Positions 8,167-17,155 of a DNA stretch of 64,000 nt are shown piece by piece (positions within the stretch are counted from its first letter, which is position 1; each line of letters opens with the position of its first letter). The position numbers were made by a program, and so were the translations under genes. The DNA is from JADZAI01 sp964390465 (GTDB lineage: Bacteria > Pseudomonadota > Alphaproteobacteria > Micropepsales > Micropepsaceae), in assembly GCA_964390465.1 (NCBI GenBank), contig CAYMIJ010000005.1, forward strand, positions 1-64,000, given 5' to 3'. Under the pieces are notes generated by a model. The model was given only the letters and a program-made list of their open reading frames with translations, searched no databases and had not been told where the DNA came from.

Positions 8167-8763
8167 TCATGGTTTCGGAATTGCGCCTTCAGCGGCTTTC
8201 TTGGCCGCGCCGGTCAGATCCTGAGCTGGGCCCAGCGGATTGGTCTCGCGCGATGTCCCTTCGCTGCGCCCGGAGCCTGACCACAATTTGTAAACCACGA
8301 CATCATCGACCAGCAGCAACAGGATGGTGGCAGCCCACCCTGTCTCTTTCGTCTCGCGGTTGATGCCCAGCAGGTCCAGCGACACATCGCCGGTGCGCTG
8401 CGTTTCTTTCATTTCAGGGCTCAGCACATAGCCGGAGCAGTGATCGCGCACGTTGATGCAGCCCTGCACGGCGGGATCGAGGTCTTTCAGTGCCACCGTA
8501 TCAGCGGGCATAAAGACGCGCATGACCTCGGTATAGTTGATCACCCGCATGTTCGGGGTCGTCTTCGGGTCGATCCCCAATTCGCGGAGCTTGGCACTGT
8601 CCGTCTTGCCCGGCGTGATGATGCGAAAGGCCATCTCGGCAATCTCATAGGTTGCAAACGGCCCGGACCTGTCCTGCGAGGTTGAGGGCAGCACATCGGT
8701 CGCACAAGCCGCGAGCCATGCGCAGGATAAAAAAATCACGGGGAAAAGCGCTGCCTGTCTCAT
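8167..8763 (-). CDS. Lipoprotein of unknown function
   Basis: From ATG at 8763 the 198-residue product has a lipoprotein signal peptide (hydrophobic stretch ending LAAC, likely lipidated Cys near residue 20). The body contains two cysteines in GCINVRDHC that may pair, and a second hydrophobic stretch (ATILLLLVDDVVVYKLW) near the C-terminus that resembles a membrane or buried helix. I recognise no named family. It ends 48 bases upstream of the S41 peptidase start on the same strand, so the two may be co-transcribed. Confidence 0.7.
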   Translation of the reverse strand: MRQAALFPVIFLSCAWLAACATDVLPSTSQDRSGPFATYEIAEMAFRIITPGKTDSAKLRELGIDPKTTPNMRVINYTEVMRVFMPADTVALKDLDPAVQGCINVRDHCSGYVLSPEMKETQRTGDVSLDLLGINRETKETGWAATILLLLVDDVVVYKLWSGSGRSEGTSRETNPLGPAQDLTGAAKKAAEGAIPKP

Positions 8764-8827
8764 GCCACCTTCATGCACGCGAGCTATGGCTGAATTATGC
8801 CAATGGTAAGCGCCCCCCATCGCATTC

Positions 8828-9301
8828 TCAGAACTGCTTTTCCAGTAGCACTGTGACGATGCTGGGATCATACAGCACGTCAGGATAGCGGGCGATCTCG
8901 GCATAACCAAGGTGCCTGTACAAAGCCTGACTGGGCGCGTTGAACGTATCCGTTTCCAGACGTAGCGATTTGAAACCGGCCTCTTTTGTGGCCTTTTCCG
9001 CACATGCCATCAGAGCTGCGGCGATACCCTTGCGCCGGTATGCCGCCCTGACATGGAGGGCATGAACAAACCCATCATGCCAGTGAATCATACCCGCCAC
9101 GCCGTCCTCAGCCACGGCGACCAGAAACGCCTCAAGCTTGTCGGACACATATTTTGCCGGGCCGTCTTCCCGCGCCAGAAACTTTTCAATATTCCTCTGC
9201 GACATCTGTGGCGCCCAAGTGTCCCAGAATGTTTCCAGCAACAGATCGACAAGCTGCGCCGCATCGCAAGGCTCGGCAGGCCTGATCGCAATCGCCGTCA
9301 C
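8828..9301 (-). CDS. GNAT-family N-acetyltransferase
   Basis: This is a 157-residue single-domain acetyltransferase. The acetyl-CoA binding signature is the VRAAYRRKGIAAALM segment (R-x-x-G-x-A form), followed by the typical later helix and strand SLRLETDTFNAPSQALYRHLGY. The start is GTG at 9301, overlapping the mutS stop by four bases, so it is translationally coupled to mutS. The acceptor substrate is unknown. Confidence 0.88.
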   Translation of the reverse strand: MTAIAIRPAEPCDAAQLVDLLLETFWDTWAPQMSQRNIEKFLAREDGPAKYVSDKLEAFLVAVAEDGVAGMIHWHDGFVHALHVRAAYRRKGIAAALMACAEKATKEAGFKSLRLETDTFNAPSQALYRHLGYAEIARYPDVLYDPSIVTVLLEKQF

Positions 9302-11979
9302 GAAGGCAATAACCGCTTCAGCTCATAGATCGCATCCAATGCCTCTCGGGGCGTCAGCGCGTCAGCATCGAGGGCCGCCAACTGTGCAAGCACAGGTGAT
9401 TGGACAGGCTCTGCCTCGCCTTCTGCGTCTTTCAGCGCGGCGCTGAACAGCGGCAGGTCATCCACCACGGTGCGCGTGCGGCGACCCTCATCACCTTTTT
9501 CCAGCGCCTTCAGCACCTCGCCCGCCCGCTTCACCACGGCATCAGGCAGGCCCGCGAGCTTAGCCACCTGAATGCCATAGGAACGGTCAGCCGCCCCTCT
9601 GGCGACCTCATGCAGGAAAATGACATCGCCCTTCCATTCCTTGACGCGCATGGTAACGGCGGCCATCAGCGGCAGCTTGGCAACAAGCCCCGTCAGTTCA
9701 TGGTAATGGGTAGCGAACAGGGCGCGGCTGCGATTCACATCATGCAGATGCTCAACAGTGCCCCAGGCGATGGAAAGACCATCAAAGGTTGCGGTGCCGC
9801 GCCCGATCTCGTCGAGAATGACCAGCGCCCGTTCGCCGGCCTGTGTGAGGATCGCGGCGGTCTCAACCATTTCCACCATAAACGTGGAACGTCCGCGCGC
9901 CAGATCATCGGCTGCCCCGACCCGGCTGAAGATGCGATCTGCCACACCGATATGCGCGCGGGCCGCCGGCACGAATGATCCCATCTGCGCGAGAATGGCG
10001 ATCAGCGCATTCTGGCGCAGAAAGGTTGACTTGCCCGCCATATTGGGGCCGGTCACCAGCCACAACCGCCCTTCTGATCCAGCCGACAGATTGCAGTCAT
10101 TCGGCGTGAAGGTCTGACCGTCACGCTTCAGCGCTGTTTCAACGACCGGATGGCGGCCCGCTTCAATTTCAAAGGCTGTGCTGGCATCCACGACCGGCCG
10201 CGACCACATCTCGCGCACTGCCAGTTCAGCCAGTGCCGACACAACATCCAGATCGGCGAGAGCGGCTGCTATCATGGCGATCGGGTCAGCCAGACCCCGC
10301 ACCTCGGCGCAGAGCTGCTCGAACAGAAGCAGTTCGATCTCAAGCGCCCGCGCACCGGATTCCAGAATGCGCGTTGCAAGCGATGAAAGCTCGTCGGTGG
10401 TGAACCGTGCCGCATTGGGCAAAGTCTGGCGGTGGATGAAGCGCGCCTTCAGCGGCCCCTCGATCAGCTTGGCAGCATGAACCGAGGTCACTTCCACATG
10501 ATAGCCAACGACATTGTTGTGGCGGATCTTCAAAGAGCTGATGCCGGTTTCTTGGCGCAGGCGCGCTTCCAGCGCCGCAATCACCTGACGCGCATCACTT
10601 TGCAGGGTGCGCGCTTCGTCCAGCGCGCCATCCGCGCCATGCGCGATGAAGCCGCCATCTCGCGCCTGAAGCGGCAGGTGATCGCCCAACAGGCGTGTCA
10701 GTTTTCCGCTCAGGGCCGCACGGTCATCGCCGCCACTGCGCAGGCTGGTGGTGCAGGCGTGCAAAAGCTCAGGCAGCGCAGGCTCTGCCTTCAACAGATC
10801 GCCAATCTCACTTGCAGCCTTCAGGCCGTCACGCAAAGAGGCGAGGTCACGCGGGCCGCCGCGCAACAGGGCAATGCGTGACAAGGCCCGCGCCATGTCT
10901 GGCGCTTCACGCAGCCGTGCGCGCACAGCCTCACGGAAACTCTGCTGCGTCACACAGCAACTCACACCATCCAGCCGCGCATTGATGAGCGCCGGATCGG
11001 TCGAGGGCGAGGCCAGGCGGTCAGAAAGCGCCCGCGCCCCTGCCGCCGTGACGGTGCGGTCGATCACCCACAGCAGCGAGCCATCGCGAGCGCCGCTAAG
11101 CGTCTCGCTCAGCTCCAGATTGCGCCGCGTGGCCGGATCGATCTGCACGATGCCGGCCACACCTTCCTGTTTCAGCGGGGCGAGGCGCGGCGCGCGGCCC
11201 TTCTGCGTCACCTCGATGTAATCGGCGACCGCACCGGCCGCCGCGATTTCCGCCCGTCCGAAGGCACCAAACCCATCAAGCGTGGCGACACCATAGATCC
11301 GCTTCAGGGCTGCCTCGCCATTGGCACTGTCGAACCGGGCAGCGGCCTGAATGGTGGCGCGCGCGCCAAGGGCTTTGATTGCAGGCCCGACCCCTTCATC
11401 TGACGCCAGCGCCTCGCTGACCAGAAGCTCGGCGGCATCAATGCGCGCGAGTGCAGCAGCAACGTCGGCAGCGGCCAGCGGCATAACCACGAACGCACCA
11501 TCCGTCATGTCGGCATAAGCCAGTGCCAGCGCGCCGCCGGCTCTGGCGAGCGCGGCGAGATAATTGCGCCGCCTGGCATTCAGCAGCGCATCTTCGGTCA
11601 GCGTGCCCGGCGTGACGAGCCGCACCACATCACGCGCCACCACGGATTTCGCGCCGCGTTTCCTCGCCGCAGCCGGATCTTCGGTCTGCTCGCAGACCGC
11701 GACCTTGAACCCCTTGCGGATCAGTTTTTCGAGATAAGGCTCGGCCCCAACGGCAGGTACGCCGCACATAGCGATATCCTGCCCCTGATGCTGACCACGC
11801 TTGGTCAGTGCGATGTCCAGAGCCGCTGAAGCCGCCACCGCATCATCAAAGAACAGCTCGTAGAAATCCCCCATGCGATAGAACAGCAGCGCGCCGGGAT
11901 GCGCCGCCTTGATGGCGAGATACTGCACCATCATAGGGGTCACGCGCGTATCTGCAGGCGGGGGCATGGCTGCGTTCAT
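9298..11979 (-). CDS. mutS: DNA mismatch repair protein MutS
   Basis: MutS recognises mismatches and small loops and recruits MutL. The 893-residue protein has the mismatch-reading FYRMGDFYELF motif at residues 33-43, the connector and clamp regions, the ATPase Walker A GPNMAGKST and the Walker B region VILDEIGRGT, followed by FATHYHEL. The C-terminus ends with a short tail suited to tetramer formation. It is intact, so gross loss of mismatch repair is not suggested here. It diverges from maeB with 81 bases between starts, a neighbour pair also seen in other alphaproteobacteria. Confidence 0.98.
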   Translation of the reverse strand: MNAAMPPPADTRVTPMMVQYLAIKAAHPGALLFYRMGDFYELFFDDAVAASAALDIALTKRGQHQGQDIAMCGVPAVGAEPYLEKLIRKGFKVAVCEQTEDPAAARKRGAKSVVARDVVRLVTPGTLTEDALLNARRRNYLAALARAGGALALAYADMTDGAFVVMPLAAADVAAALARIDAAELLVSEALASDEGVGPAIKALGARATIQAAARFDSANGEAALKRIYGVATLDGFGAFGRAEIAAAGAVADYIEVTQKGRAPRLAPLKQEGVAGIVQIDPATRRNLELSETLSGARDGSLLWVIDRTVTAAGARALSDRLASPSTDPALINARLDGVSCCVTQQSFREAVRARLREAPDMARALSRIALLRGGPRDLASLRDGLKAASEIGDLLKAEPALPELLHACTTSLRSGGDDRAALSGKLTRLLGDHLPLQARDGGFIAHGADGALDEARTLQSDARQVIAALEARLRQETGISSLKIRHNNVVGYHVEVTSVHAAKLIEGPLKARFIHRQTLPNAARFTTDELSSLATRILESGARALEIELLLFEQLCAEVRGLADPIAMIAAALADLDVVSALAELAVREMWSRPVVDASTAFEIEAGRHPVVETALKRDGQTFTPNDCNLSAGSEGRLWLVTGPNMAGKSTFLRQNALIAILAQMGSFVPAARAHIGVADRIFSRVGAADDLARGRSTFMVEMVETAAILTQAGERALVILDEIGRGTATFDGLSIAWGTVEHLHDVNRSRALFATHYHELTGLVAKLPLMAAVTMRVKEWKGDVIFLHEVARGAADRSYGIQVAKLAGLPDAVVKRAGEVLKALEKGDEGRRTRTVVDDLPLFSAALKDAEGEAEPVQSPVLAQLAALDADALTPREALDAIYELKRLLPS

Positions 11980-12060
11980 GGGGCCTTTTAGCGCTCCAAT
12001 TCACCTTGCCGCAACGCAACGGTTGAGTAGCTGCCGGGCATGGGGCAAGAAACGTCCATC

Positions 12061-14319
12061 ATGTCCAAACGCCGCCCCTTCACCGATCAGGATGCCCTCG
12101 ACTTTCACGCTCAGGGCAGGCCCGGCAAGATCGAGATCATCGCCTCCAAGCCGATGACAACCCAGCGCGACCTCAGCCTGGCCTATTCGCCGGGCGTGGC
12201 GGTGCCGGTCCGGGCCATCGCGGACGACCCCTCCAAGGCGTATGACTACACCTCGAAGGGCAATCTGGTGGCTGTGATCTCGAACGGCACGGCCATTCTG
12301 GGGTTGGGCGATCTCGGGGCGCTGGCCTCCAAGCCGGTGATGGAAGGCAAGTCGGTGCTGTTCAAGCGCTTTGCTGATGTCGATTCCATCGACCTTGAAC
12401 TCGATGCGTATGACGTCGATGCCTTCACCAATGCCGTGCGCTATCTCGGCCCCAGCTTCGGCGGCATCAATCTGGAAGACATCAAGGCGCCGGACTGTTT
12501 CGTCATCGAACAGCGCCTGCGCGAGCTGATGGACATCCCCATCTTCCACGACGACCAGCACGGCACGGCGATTATCACGGCGGCCGGGCTCATCAACGCG
12601 CTGCATCTGACGGGCCGCGACATCAAAACCGCCAAGCTGGTTGTGAATGGCGCGGGCTCGGCGGGCATTGCCTGCCTTGAACTCATCAAGGCGATGGGCC
12701 TGCCGAACGAGAATGCCATACTGTGCGACACCAAAGGCGTGATTTATCGTGGCCGTCAGGAAGGCATGAACCAGTGGAAGTCGGCGCACGCGGTCGAAAC
12801 TAAAGCCCGCTCGCTGGCAGAAGCCGTCGATGGCGCAGATATTTTCCTCGGCCTTTCGGTGCAGGGCGCGATGACCCCGGCGATGGTTAAATCCATGGCC
12901 TCGCGCCCCATCATTTTCGCCTGCGCCAATCCTGATCCCGAGATCACGCCGGAAGAAGTCATGGCGGCGCGCGGAGACGCCATCGTGGCGACGGGCCGCA
13001 GCGACTATCCCAATCAGGTCAATAACGTCCTTGGCTTTCCTTACATCTTCCGTGGCGCGCTGGATGTGCGTGCCTCAACCATCAACGAGGAAATGAAGAT
13101 CGCGGCGGCCAAAGCGCTGGCCGATCTGGCGCGCGAAGACGTGCCGGACGAGGTCGCGGCCGCCTATGCCGGGCCGCGTCCTGTCTATGGGCCGGGCTAT
13201 ATTATTCCTGTACCGTTCGATCCGCGCCTCATCAGCCGCATTCCCGTGGCGGTGGCAAAGGCGGCGATGGAGTCGGGCGTTGCCAAAAAGCCCATCGCAG
13301 ATCTGGAAGCCTACGCGCACACACTCTCGGCCCGGCTTGATCCTGTAGCCTCGGTCATCCAGCGCCTTGTTTCATCGGTACGCGCACACCCCAAGAAGGT
13401 GGTGTTTGCGGAAGGCGAGGAAGAACCCGTCATCCGCGCCGCCATCGCCTATGAAGGCAATGGCCTAGGCAGCGCGGTGCTGATCGGACGGCCCGACCGC
13501 ATTCAGGCGGCCATGGCGAAAGCCAATATCGAAGATCCCGGCATTGAAATCATCAACCCGCTCGAATCGTCCTTGTCGGCGGGTTACACGGATTATCTCT
13601 ACCAGCGCCTGCAACGGCGGGGCGCCCTGCACCGCGACTGCAACCGCATGGTGACGTTTGACCGCAACGTCTTCGCTGCCTCGATGGTGGCGGCGGGCGA
13701 TGCCGACGCCATGCTCACCGGCTACACGCGCAACTATGCCGTGGCGCTCGATAGTGTGCGTCAGGTGCTGCGCCAGCGCGAAGGCCAGCGCATGATCGGC
13801 GTCTCGATGATCCTGTCACGCGGGCGCACCGTCTTCGTGGCCGACACCAACGTGCATGACATGCCAACCGGGCGGGAACTCGCCGATATCGCGCAGATGG
13901 CGGCGGGTGTGGCACGGCGCATGGGGTTTGAACCGCGTGTGGCCCTGCTCGCTTATTCGACCTTCGGCCATCCGACGGGCGAGCGTTCCGAAAGCCAGCG
14001 CGAAGCGGTGCGCCTGCTGGAAGAACGCGGCGTCGATTTCGAGTTCGACGGTGAAATGGCCGCCGATGTCGCGCTCAATCCTCAGGCAATGGCGCTCTAT
14101 CCGTTCTGCCGCCTCAAAGGCCCGGCCAATGTTCTGGTCATGCCGGCCATTCACTCGGCCTCGATCTCGACCAAGCTACTGCAGGAGATCGGCGGCGCTA
14201 CGCTGATTGGCCCGCTTCTGGTTGGTCTTGAGAAGTCGGTGCAGATCTGCCCGATCGGCGCGAAGATGTCTGACATGGTCAACCTCGCCGCCATGGCCGC
14301 CTACGACATCAATTCGTAG
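12061..14319 (+). CDS. maeB: NADP-dependent malic enzyme with phosphotransacetylase-like domain
   Basis: The N-terminal about 430 residues are a malic enzyme that converts malate to pyruvate and CO2: SLAYSPGVA, the metal-binding FHDDQHGTAI and the nucleotide-binding VVNGAGSAGIA are visible. The C-terminal about 320 residues resemble phosphotransacetylase (VFAEGEEEPVIRAA, DADAMLTGYTRNY, MPAIHSASIS). In known MaeB proteins this domain regulates rather than makes acetyl phosphate, often sensing acetyl-CoA. ATG at 12061 (MSKRRPF) is chosen; another in-frame ATG lies at 12040. It ends three bases from the convergent LysR gene. Confidence 0.95.
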   Translation: MSKRRPFTDQDALDFHAQGRPGKIEIIASKPMTTQRDLSLAYSPGVAVPVRAIADDPSKAYDYTSKGNLVAVISNGTAILGLGDLGALASKPVMEGKSVLFKRFADVDSIDLELDAYDVDAFTNAVRYLGPSFGGINLEDIKAPDCFVIEQRLRELMDIPIFHDDQHGTAIITAAGLINALHLTGRDIKTAKLVVNGAGSAGIACLELIKAMGLPNENAILCDTKGVIYRGRQEGMNQWKSAHAVETKARSLAEAVDGADIFLGLSVQGAMTPAMVKSMASRPIIFACANPDPEITPEEVMAARGDAIVATGRSDYPNQVNNVLGFPYIFRGALDVRASTINEEMKIAAAKALADLAREDVPDEVAAAYAGPRPVYGPGYIIPVPFDPRLISRIPVAVAKAAMESGVAKKPIADLEAYAHTLSARLDPVASVIQRLVSSVRAHPKKVVFAEGEEEPVIRAAIAYEGNGLGSAVLIGRPDRIQAAMAKANIEDPGIEIINPLESSLSAGYTDYLYQRLQRRGALHRDCNRMVTFDRNVFAASMVAAGDADAMLTGYTRNYAVALDSVRQVLRQREGQRMIGVSMILSRGRTVFVADTNVHDMPTGRELADIAQMAAGVARRMGFEPRVALLAYSTFGHPTGERSESQREAVRLLEERGVDFEFDGEMAADVALNPQAMALYPFCRLKGPANVLVMPAIHSASISTKLLQEIGGATLIGPLLVGLEKSVQICPIGAKMSDMVNLAAMAAYDINS

Positions 14320-14322
14320 GGC

Positions 14323-15180
14323 TTACGCTGCCAGCACCCAGTCCTTGAACGCCTTCAACGCGCCGGAATCGGCAGCGCCGGGGCGATGGATGAGATACCA
14401 GCCGCGCCCATTGGGCACGCTCAAGTGAAACGGCTTCACCAGCCGCCCGGCGGTCAGGTCATCGGCCACAAAGGGGGCGCGCGCGATGGCGACACCCACC
14501 CCATCCACCGCCGCCTGAAGCGCAAAGGCCGGGTAGTCGAACATCAGCGCATGGGAAAGATCGGCCTTCACGCCCGCCGCCGCCAGCCACAAGGTCCAAT
14601 CGCCCGGCGCACTGGCGGCCTGCAATAGCGGCACACGCATTACGTCGGCAACAGCGTGCAGACGGTCGGCAAACTCCGGCGCACACACCGGGAAGAGATC
14701 CGCCGTGAACAGGAACGTCGCTTCCAGTCCCGGCCACTCCCCCTCGCCCAGCCGGATGGCCGCATCCCAGTCCGCCTTCATCGGGTCGGCGTCAGCGATG
14801 GCGGTGGAAAGCCGCACGTCGATCTCCGGCTCGCGTTCGTGAAAGGCGGTGAGACGCGGGATCAGCCATCGCATGGCCAGCGTCGGCCCAGCTCCCACCA
14901 CCAGAGCCCGGCGGCGAGGGGCGGTCAGGCGCGCGGTCGCCGCGCTGATGCGTGCAAAGGCTGCAGAAATATCAGTCAGATAGTTGCTGCCATCCGCTGT
15001 CAGCTCCAACCCATTGGGCAGGCGCCGAAACAGCGGTGTTTTCAACCGCTCCTCAAGCAGGCGCACAAGCCTTGAAATAGCCGAGGGGGAGACATGAAGT
15101 TCCTCGCCCGCCGCGACATAACTGCCGGTGCGGGCAGCCGCTTCAAAAGCTTTCAGGCCGTTCAGAGGTGGCAGCGGCAT
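14323..15180 (-). CDS. LysR-family transcriptional regulator (GcvA-like)
   Basis: This is a 285-residue LysR protein with an N-terminal winged helix (LNGLKAFEAAARTGSYVAAGEELHVSPSAISR split over residues 6-37) and a C-terminal ligand-binding domain. The short PPLNGLKAFEAAAR opening is typical of the GcvA-like subgroup. It diverges from the TauE/SafE permease (start to start 104 bases), the usual layout for a LysR regulator and its target, so control of that transporter is inferred. Confidence 0.9.
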   Translation of the reverse strand: MPLPPLNGLKAFEAAARTGSYVAAGEELHVSPSAISRLVRLLEERLKTPLFRRLPNGLELTADGSNYLTDISAAFARISAATARLTAPRRRALVVGAGPTLAMRWLIPRLTAFHEREPEIDVRLSTAIADADPMKADWDAAIRLGEGEWPGLEATFLFTADLFPVCAPEFADRLHAVADVMRVPLLQAASAPGDWTLWLAAAGVKADLSHALMFDYPAFALQAAVDGVGVAIARAPFVADDLTAGRLVKPFHLSVPNGRGWYLIHRPGAADSGALKAFKDWVLAA

Positions 15181-15284
15181 AACAAAGCCTCAGTTTTCCT
15201 GAGTCTTCGCCCATAACCTCTCTGTGTGCAAGGCGCGCAATGTCGCGGCACCATCACGGTCAGATAAGCCGGGAGCGTCGCCTC

Positions 15285-16028
15285 ATGCTATCTTTCCCAC
15301 TCTGGGTCATCGTCCTTGGTGCGGTGATTTTCACGTCCGCTGTTTCCGGCGTCTTCGGCATGGCGGGCGGCATGATCCTCATGCTCATCCTCGCACAGTT
15401 CTTTGCCGTGGCACCCGCCATGGTGCTGCATGGCGTCACCCAGTTTTTCTCGAACGGATGGCGCGCCGTGCTGTGGCGCCAATGGATTTCATGGAAGATC
15501 GTCGCGCTTTACGTCCTTGGCGCATTGCCCGCCCTTCTGGTGCCGGTGCTGATCGCCTATGTGCCCGATAAGCCGGTGATGCTGATCCTGCTCGGTCTGG
15601 TACCCTTCGCGGCGCTGGCCCTGCCACAGACATGGGCACTGGATGCGACGAAACCCCTGCACGCCATTGTCTGCGGTTTCGCGGTGGCAGGCACACAGCT
15701 CCTGGCGGGCGTTGCAGGACCACTGCTCGATGTCTTCTTCGTGCGCTCCAATCTCGACCGTCGCGCCGTGGTCGCAACCAAGGCGGCAACCCAGGCGCTC
15801 AGCCATCTCACCAAGATCGGCTACTATGGCGCGATCCTGAACAGCGGCGCGGCCATTGGCTGGGATATTTACACCGCCGCGATCGCTGCCGCCTTCATCG
15901 GGACGACATTGGCCGGGCCATTGCTGGAAAAGCTTTCAAACACAGCCTTTCGCCGCTGGACCAAGATCATCGTTTGTGTGGTGGGTGCCATCTCCATCGT
16001 GCAGGGCGTCGCCCTGATGATGGGTTGA
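15285..16028 (+). CDS. TauE/SafE-family membrane permease
   Basis: The 247-residue protein is highly hydrophobic with about eight predicted membrane segments in two halves. The glycine-rich SGVFGMAGGMILM opening and the repeated half with GVAGPLLDVFFV fit the TauE/SafE (DUF81) family, which exports or imports sulfur-containing or organic anions. The substrate is unknown. ATG at 15285 is preferred because it starts directly before the first membrane segment and is preceded by GGGAG. The divergent LysR gene next door is the likely regulator. Confidence 0.87.
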   Translation: MLSFPLWVIVLGAVIFTSAVSGVFGMAGGMILMLILAQFFAVAPAMVLHGVTQFFSNGWRAVLWRQWISWKIVALYVLGALPALLVPVLIAYVPDKPVMLILLGLVPFAALALPQTWALDATKPLHAIVCGFAVAGTQLLAGVAGPLLDVFFVRSNLDRRAVVATKAATQALSHLTKIGYYGAILNSGAAIGWDIYTAAIAAAFIGTTLAGPLLEKLSNTAFRRWTKIIVCVVGAISIVQGVALMMG

Positions 16029-16030
16029 AA

Positions 16031-16456
16031 TCAGGCGTCGGTCAGCCGCACCACGATTTCAACCGAGGCGATCTTCTTGCCAGCCGGTGGCTCCGGCAGG
16101 CCGCGCACCTCGATCGCATCCGCATCAATGTCGCTGAGACGGCCATGTTCATCAACGAAGTGATGGTGCGACCCGGCATGAGTATCGAACCAGGTGCGGG
16201 TGCCATCGACCGCCACCTCGCGCAGAAGGCCCGCGCGAGCAAAGGCGTTCAGGGTGTTATAGACGGTGCCAATCGGCAGTTTCAGCCCCTTGGCTGCCGC
16301 TTCCTGAGACAGCATCTCGGCGGTCAAATGACGTCGCGCCGACTCGAACAGAAGGCGCGCCAGCTGTACGCGCTGCTGCGTGGGGCGCAGGCCCGCCGCC
16401 TTCAGGCGTTGCTGGAGCCCGGCATAGGGGCGCTGCTGTGGTAAACCCTGATCCAT
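16031..16456 (-). CDS. irr: Irr-type iron response regulator (Fur family)
   Basis: A Fur-family protein of 141 residues: winged helix (GLRPTQQRVQLARLLF; GTVYNTLNAFARAGL) followed by the metal/heme-responsive region with the histidine cluster THAGSHHHFVDEHG. The position directly divergent from fabA-fabB-fabI is the conserved setting of Irr in alphaproteobacteria, where Irr replaces Fur as the main iron/heme regulator. The start at 16456 (MDQGLPQQRP) is chosen over the longer upstream frame. A second Fur-family gene is at 40586-41008, so the genome has both branches. I do not see a clear ICE-type Irr box in the 142-base intergenic region. Confidence 0.88.
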   Translation of the reverse strand: MDQGLPQQRPYAGLQQRLKAAGLRPTQQRVQLARLLFESARRHLTAEMLSQEAAAKGLKLPIGTVYNTLNAFARAGLLREVAVDGTRTWFDTHAGSHHHFVDEHGRLSDIDADAIEVRGLPEPPAGKKIASVEIVVRLTDA

Positions 16457-16598
16457 GACAGCACAGTACCATGCGCCTGACCTTGCAGCAATTTCAATCA
16501 ACGACACACGCCCCTCGCCTTGCAGGCGGCGGCGCTGACTGCTACCTCAGCCACAACATCATTTCCGGCGGGTTTGTCCGCTTATGCAAGGCTGAACC

Positions 16599-17138
16599 AT
16601 GGGCGATCTCATCAAGCGGGCGGCAAGCTTTGACTTCCACAGCCTGATCGATTGCGCCAAGGGCAAGCTGTTTGGCCCCGGCAACGCGCAACTGCCGATG
16701 CCGCCGATGCTGATGTTTGATCGCATCACCCATATTTCTGATGAAGGCGGCGCGCATGGCAAAGGCCAGATCGTTGCTGAGTTCGATGTGAAGCCAGACC
16801 TGTGGTTCTTCAAATGCCACTTTGAAGGCGATCCGGTCATGCCGGGCTGCCTTGGCCTTGATGCGCTGTGGCAGATGGTTGGATTTTTCCTTGGCTGGAT
16901 GGGTGCGCCGGGTCGTGGCCGCGCCCTTGGCGTCGGCGAGGTGAAGTTCAGCGGCATGGTCCTGCCGGATGCAAAGCTCATCACCTATGTCATCGACCTG
17001 AAGCGGGTGATCATGCGCAAGCTGGTGCTCGGTATCGGCGATGGCATCATGCAGGTTGATGGTAAGACGATCTACGAGGCCAAGGATCTGCGCGTTGGTT
17101 TGTTCACCTCAGGCGCGCCGTCAGCCGAACCGGCCTGA
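16599..17138 (+). CDS. fabA: 3-hydroxydecanoyl-ACP dehydratase/isomerase FabA
   Basis: FabA dehydrates 3-hydroxydecanoyl-ACP and isomerises the trans-2 to the cis-3 double bond, starting unsaturated fatty acid synthesis. The 179-residue protein keeps the catalytic His74 (FKCHFEGDPVMPG) and Asp88 (LGLDALWQ). It is the first gene of a tight fabA-fabB-fabI unit (17-base gap to fabB). Confidence 0.97.
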   Translation: MGDLIKRAASFDFHSLIDCAKGKLFGPGNAQLPMPPMLMFDRITHISDEGGAHGKGQIVAEFDVKPDLWFFKCHFEGDPVMPGCLGLDALWQMVGFFLGWMGAPGRGRALGVGEVKFSGMVLPDAKLITYVIDLKRVIMRKLVLGIGDGIMQVDGKTIYEAKDLRVGLFTSGAPSAEPA

Positions 17139-17155
17139 TTGGAGAAAGAGAACCA